DNA of 8,487 nt from Chloroflexia bacterium (lineage in GTDB: Bacteria; Chloroflexota; Chloroflexia; QHBQ01; JADMIH01). A program made the translations under genes and the position numbers. Below, one piece after another: positions 5,194-8,487 of this stretch. Each line of letters opens with the position of its first letter. Within the stretch, counting starts at the first letter, position 1. Below the pieces are notes generated by a model. It searched no databases. It was not told the DNA's origin and worked only from the letters and a program-made list of their open reading frames with translations. The stretch spans positions 1 to 8,487 of the forward strand of contig JAICKM010000275.1 in NCBI GenBank assembly GCA_025927935.1, in the 5' to 3' direction.

Positions 5194-6945
5194 CTACTCC
5201 AGCGGCTTGAGCAGCCCGTTTTCCTGCACCACGTTGGCGGCCAGGGTCTTGTAGCCGGCCTTGTCGAACAGGATGGTGATGCTGTCGCCGGTGATGCGCT
5301 GGACCACGCCTTCGCCCAGGCTGTCGTGGACCACGCGGTCGCCGAGGGCGTAGGGCAGATCCACCGCGGCCTCCTCCGTCACGACCACCGGCGCTTCGCC
5401 CGCCGGGCGCACGTCGTTGTCGCACAGCCCGCAATCCTCCTCTGGATAATCGTCGCCGAAGTAATTGAGGATGTAGCGGCGGCGGCAATCAGGGGTCTCG
5501 GCGTAGCCGCGCATCATCTCCAGGCGGCTGCGGTCGTAGGCGCGGCGGCTTTCCTCGTCTTCGAGCGAGACCGTGGCCGGGTCGAAGTCGTCCACGAGCA
5601 GGCGGACCCGGCCCTCTTTCTCCTCCACGATGCCCGCCCGCCGCAGCAGCGTGACGGCGCGGGCCGCATCGCCCGCGCTCAGATCAGTCGTGTCGGCGAG
5701 TTCCTCGATGGTGCCCTCCGGCTGGGCGCGCAACCCGGCCCGCGCCTGCGCAATGTCTTCGAGTGTGAGGTGCCCGCCGCCGGAGAGGAAGGCGGCCTGG
5801 CCGAGGTCCGCCGGGCGGTAGAGCAGCGTGCAGCGGGCGAAGGCGCCGTCGCGCCCGGCGCGGCCCGTCTCCTGGTAATAGGCTTCCAGGCTGCCGGGGA
5901 TATCGCAGTGGACCACGAAGCGCACGTCGGGCTTGTCCACGCCCATGCCGAAGGCATTGGTCGCCGCGATGACCCGCAACTCCCCGGCCATGAAGGCGTC
6001 TTGCACGCGGCCGCGGTCGGCCTTTTTGCGCCGGCCGTGATAATAATCGGCGTCGATGCCCCAGGCGTTGAGCCACTCTGCCGTTTCCTGCGCGGCGCGC
6101 GTGGTGGCCGTGTAGATGATGCCGCTGCCCTGCATGGCGGCGCGTAACTGGCCGGCCAGGTGGTCAGGATATTCGGCGGCGTCGCCCAGGAAGAGATCGT
6201 GCAGCGCCTGGCGCACCTCGTGCTCGGTCTCCATCCGGCGCACCTCGAAGAACAGGTTGGGCCGGTCGATCTCGCGGACCACCAGGTCGGGATCGCGCAG
6301 GCCCAGGCGGTCGATGATCTCGGTGCGAATCCAGGGCGTGGCCGTGGCGGTCAGCGCGAGCATGGTCGGGCGGCCCAACTGCTCGGCGGCCCCGGCCAGC
6401 CCCAGGTAGGACGGGCGGAAGCTATGGCCCCACTCCGACACGCAGTGCGCTTCGTCCACCACAAACAGCGCCACTTTGGTGCCCGCCAGATCGGCCAGGA
6501 AGTCCGCGTCCTGGAACCGTTCGGGCGTCACGTAGAGCAGCTTGGCCTCGTGCTGCTTCACCCGGTCCAGCTCATCCTCGGCCTCGGCCTCGCCCAGCGT
6601 GCTGTTGATCACGCTGGCGGCCAGGCCCTGGCCGTTGATCGATTCCACCTGGTCCTTCATCAGCGCGATCAAGGGGGAGACGACGAGGGTCACGCCGTCG
6701 AGGAACTGCGCCGCCAACTGGTAGACCAGCGACTTGCCCGCCCCGGTGGGCAGCACGGCCAGCACATCGCGACCATGCAGCAGATCCTTGATGATGCGCT
6801 CCTGGCCGGGGCGGAACCGCGCGTGCCCGAACTGCTGGAGGGCGCTCAACAGCTCCTCCTGCGACGGCAGAGCGGTCTCCTTGTCGCGCGGGGGCCGGGC
6901 TTTGGCAGCGCCTTTCGCTTTCAGCGTGGATTTGGACGCGGGCAT
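5194..6945 (-). CDS. recQ: RecQ-family ATP-dependent DNA helicase
   Basis: 583 residues. RecQ enzymes unwind DNA 3' to 5' in recombination and fork repair. Motifs in order: the RecQ Q-motif region FGHARFRPGQ (39-48), Walker A PTGAGKS (66-72), DEAH box VVDEAHCVSEWGHSFRPSY (162-180), LTATAT (198-203), and motif VI QETGRAGRDG (358-367). A segment of about 120 residues then precedes the zinc site; part of it (about 411-450, IEELADTTDLSAGDAA to RLLVDD) looks like a winged helix. The zinc site reads C487, C505, C508 and then D511, where most RecQ proteins have the fourth cysteine. No HRDC domain follows; instead residues about 533-583 form a small SH3/Tudor-like tail (ALGDRVVHDSLGEGVV to GYKTLA), as in some actinobacterial-type RecQs. 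I chose the ATG at 6945 because AAAGGA lies 7 nt upstream; longer frames up to 7107 lack ribosome sites and look non-coding. Confidence 0.93.
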   Translation of the reverse strand: MPASKSTLKAKGAAKARPPRDKETALPSQEELLSALQQFGHARFRPGQERIIKDLLHGRDVLAVLPTGAGKSLVYQLAAQFLDGVTLVVSPLIALMKDQVESINGQGLAASVINSTLGEAEAEDELDRVKQHEAKLLYVTPERFQDADFLADLAGTKVALFVVDEAHCVSEWGHSFRPSYLGLAGAAEQLGRPTMLALTATATPWIRTEIIDRLGLRDPDLVVREIDRPNLFFEVRRMETEHEVRQALHDLFLGDAAEYPDHLAGQLRAAMQGSGIIYTATTRAAQETAEWLNAWGIDADYYHGRRKKADRGRVQDAFMAGELRVIAATNAFGMGVDKPDVRFVVHCDIPGSLEAYYQETGRAGRDGAFARCTLLYRPADLGQAAFLSGGGHLTLEDIAQARAGLRAQPEGTIEELADTTDLSAGDAARAVTLLRRAGIVEEKEGRVRLLVDDFDPATVSLEDEESRRAYDRSRLEMMRGYAETPDCRRRYILNYFGDDYPEEDCGLCDNDVRPAGEAPVVVTEEAAVDLPYALGDRVVHDSLGEGVVQRITGDSITILFDKAGYKTLAANVVQENGLLKPLE

Positions 6946-7114
6946 CGGGTGATCCTTTCGGGACGGCATGGTGATATGGGCGGCGCGGGCCGGGCGCAAA
7001 CCGGACCCTACAGCGCACGAGGCGCGGGAGCGATTACCACGGTACGTCTCACGCACGGATTGGAAAACACCCCCATTGAGTGGGCGGACGGCGGGCATTG
7101 CGGGCATAAAGGGA

Positions 7115-7142
7115 ACCCGCGCCAGAAGACTCTGGGGCGGGT
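7115..7142 (-). terminator. Strong hairpin after the SDR gene, possible terminator
   Basis: ACCCGC (7115-7120) pairs with GCGGGT (7137-7142) and CCAGA (7122-7126) with TCTGG (7131-7135), separated by a single G-G mismatch and closed by a 4-nt loop. On the minus strand it is followed by TTCCCTTTATG, a broken T-rich stretch. It lies about 65 nt after the SDR stop codon and about 170 nt before the recQ start, so it may separate the two transcripts. Confidence 0.45.
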
Positions 7143-7146
7143 CTGG

Positions 7147-7161
7147 CTGTCATGTAGACAG
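7147..7161. promoter_or_regulatory. Short palindrome CTGTC-N5-GACAG
   Basis: A perfect 5-bp inverted repeat around ATGTA, in the region upstream of recQ. It resembles the enterobacterial LexA box, but the spacing between CTGT and ACAG is 7 rather than 8, and the Chloroflexi consensus is not known to me. A possible operator only. Confidence 0.25.
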
Positions 7162-7187
7162 GCAAGTTTTGTGCCAAGAAGGTGCAA

Positions 7188-7206
7188 ATGTTCTGATTAA
7201 GAACAT
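7188..7206. repeat. Perfect 7-bp palindrome just after the SDR stop codon
   Basis: ATGTTCT (7188-7194) and AGAACAT (7200-7206) flank GATTA, ending one base before the SDR stop codon. It could be a weak 3' hairpin of the SDR mRNA or a dimeric-protein binding site. No T-run follows on the minus strand. I found no convincing recQ promoter in 6946-7207. Confidence 0.45.
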
Positions 7207-7207
7207 G

Positions 7208-8248
7208 CTATTGGGTGAGCGGGGCATGGCCGTGTAGCTCGTTGTTCTCCGTGGTGGCCTCGTCCGAGAGCCGGGTCAGGACCGACGGGGCGAGCGGGGT
7301 CTGGCTCTCCCAGCCGGTCTTGCGCGCGGTGCCGAACTGCGGGTCGGGCGCCGGCAACACCCGGGTGACGCCCTTCATAATCGCCGCGGTGAGGCCGGGG
7401 AACAACGTGTTCATCCGCGTGAGCACCTGCGCCTGCACGCTGATCGTCAGCTCGGGATCGCCGTAGCGGCAGGCGGTAACGATCTGGCGGGCGGAGCGCT
7501 CGGCGTCGATGGAAGTCAGGCGCAGAGAACCCAGGGCGAACCAGGAGTACTCGGCTTTGTTGTTGCCCTTGAAAAAGGCGTTGGGCGGCGAGCCGGTACG
7601 CATGAGGCCAGGGCACACGGTAGTGATGCGGATGCCGTCGCGGGCCAGTTCGGCGCGCATCCCGTCCGACAGGCCGGTGAGCGCGAACTTGCTGGCCGAG
7701 TAGGGCACCAGGTGGGGCACGGCAACTTTGCCGCCGATGGACGAGATATTGACGATGCGCCCCTGGCCCGCCTTATGCAGGTGAGGCCGGGCGGCCAGCA
7801 TCATGTACAGCGGCCCCCAGAAGTGGATGCCCATCGCCTCCTCGAAGTCGGCTACCGTCATATGGTCGACCGGCCCCACCTGGATCACCCCGGCGTCGTT
7901 GACCAGCACGTCCAACCCGCCATAGTGTTCGACGACGGCGGCGACGGTCGCATCCACCTGCCCCTGGTCGCGCACATCACAGGTGAAGCCGCGCACCTCG
8001 GCGCCGGCACCGCGCAGGTCCTGCTCGGCGCGGCGCAGCTCGTCCTCGTCCCGCGCCACGATCGCCAGCCGCGCGCCCTCCTCGGCGAAGACGCGGGCCA
8101 GCACGAGGCCGAGGCCGCGCGAGCCGCCGGTGATAAGCACCACCCGGTCATGGAAGTCGATCCGCCGCGCTTCGCGCAGAACACGCATCCCCACGGCCGC
8201 CGCGCTCCCGACCAGCAACAGGCGGGGTATTTTTGGTATTGCAGGCAT
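7208..8248 (-). CDS. SDR-family NAD(P)-dependent oxidoreductase with N-terminal hydrophobic segment
   Basis: 346 residues. A classical short-chain dehydrogenase core starts at about residue 33: the nucleotide-binding TGGSRGLG (40-47), CDV (90-92) contacting the adenine, NDAG (117-120, normally NNAG), and the catalytic S170 (NISSIGG), Y183 and K187 in YSASK. The usual active-site Asn on helix 4 is H142 (GIHFWG), a change I associate with one SDR subgroup. Residues about 7-24 (IPRLLLVGSAAAVG and on) are hydrophobic and may anchor the enzyme to the membrane. About 90 residues follow the usual SDR end, making it longer than the 250-residue norm. The ATG at 8246-8248 has AAGGAG 6 nt upstream; the GTG three bases earlier would sit too close. 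Only 31 bp separate it from the upstream alcohol dehydrogenase, so the two are probably co-transcribed. The substrate is unknown. Confidence 0.88.
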   Translation of the reverse strand: MPAIPKIPRLLLVGSAAAVGMRVLREARRIDFHDRVVLITGGSRGLGLVLARVFAEEGARLAIVARDEDELRRAEQDLRGAGAEVRGFTCDVRDQGQVDATVAAVVEHYGGLDVLVNDAGVIQVGPVDHMTVADFEEAMGIHFWGPLYMMLAARPHLHKAGQGRIVNISSIGGKVAVPHLVPYSASKFALTGLSDGMRAELARDGIRITTVCPGLMRTGSPPNAFFKGNNKAEYSWFALGSLRLTSIDAERSARQIVTACRYGDPELTISVQAQVLTRMNTLFPGLTAAIMKGVTRVLPAPDPQFGTARKTGWESQTPLAPSVLTRLSDEATTENNELHGHAPLTQ

Positions 8249-8279
8249 CACCCGCTCCTTTCCAGGGGCGCGTCCGGCC

Positions 8280-8487
8280 TCACGGCTTCAGCACCACCTT
8301 AATGCAGTTGTCTTCCTTTTCCTTGAAAATCTTGTAGCCGTGCGGTGCCTCGTCCAGCGACAGCCGGTGGGTGATGACGAACGACGGGTCGATGTCCCCG
8401 GCCATGATGCGGTCGAGCAGCGGTTGCAGGTAGCGGTGGACGTGGGTTTGGCCCATCTTGAAGGTCAGACCCTTGTTGAAGGCCGCG
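8280..8487 (-). CDS. Zinc-dependent alcohol dehydrogenase, C-terminal part
   Basis: The gene enters from the right edge, so only the last 68 residues are seen. They match the C-terminus of medium-chain zinc alcohol dehydrogenases of the formaldehyde-dehydrogenase-like group: [20 protein letters not shown] (visible residues 5-24), [20 protein letters not shown] and [14 protein letters not shown] at the end. These enzymes oxidise alcohols with NAD(P)+. The catalytic zinc ligands and the nucleotide-binding domain lie outside the window, so substrate and cofactor cannot be read. It stops 31 bp before the SDR start, on the same strand, consistent with an oxidoreductase operon in which it is the upstream gene. 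Confidence 0.85.
   Translation of the reverse strand, partial: AAFNKGLTFKMGQTHVHRYLQPLLDRIMAGDIDPSFVITHRLSLDEAPHGYKIFKEKEDNCIKVVLKP

Noticed and set aside
7147..7161. LexA (SOS) box upstream of recQ
   Set aside because: The spacing between CTGT and ACAG is 7, not the 8 of the enterobacterial box; kept only as a generic palindrome.
6160..7200. Long plus-strand frame (346 codons) opposite recQ
   Set aside because: It is antisense to a complete RecQ helicase; long open frames opposite GC-rich genes are expected, and the translation shows no domain.

Overview
The window comes from a high-GC bacterial chromosome. The style fits a Chloroflexota (Chloroflexi) genome: an XRE-type regulator with a typical N-terminus, short gene clusters separated by palindromic repeats, and protein families common in that phylum. 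This taxonomic call is an inference from gene style; no marker gene is present. Most genes are very GC-rich. One gene, at 4639-5127, is clearly AT-richer.

Layout, left to right. (1) Positions 1-180 (minus) hold the N-terminus of an XRE-family regulator, preceded by an extended -10 promoter. (2) Positions 292-624 (minus) encode a small predicted secreted protein built from a tyrosine-rich 21-residue repeat; I do not recognise its family. (3) Positions 625-1247 contain no gene but are dense in structure: a perfect 12-bp stem-loop, three 12-bp tandem repeats, a second large stem-loop, and a cluster of degenerate copies of a REP-like palindromic element. (4) A VOC/glyoxalase-like gene (1248-1646, minus) diverges from a nucleoside phosphorylase gene (1746-2507, plus) across a 99-bp promoter region. 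(5) A near-perfect 77-nt hairpin from the same REP-like family (2526-2602) follows the phosphorylase. (6) A four-CBS-domain protein (2803-3879) overlaps a GNAT acetyltransferase reading frame (3873-4433) that is interrupted by one in-frame TAG. (7) An AT-richer P-loop kinase-like gene (4639-5127, plus) converges on recQ (5194-6945, minus). (8) An SDR oxidoreductase (7208-8248, minus) lies 31 bp after the 3' end of a zinc-type alcohol dehydrogenase (8280-8487, minus, cut by the window edge), a likely two-gene oxidoreductase operon.

Most genes look like ordinary housekeeping or accessory functions, and I do not see a clear multi-gene novel system. The points most worth a second look are the tyrosine-repeat secreted protein, the REP-like hairpin family, the amber-interrupted acetyltransferase, the AT-rich kinase island with its repeated leader, and the RecQ whose fourth zinc-site cysteine is replaced by aspartate and which has a winged-helix-like segment ahead of the zinc site.
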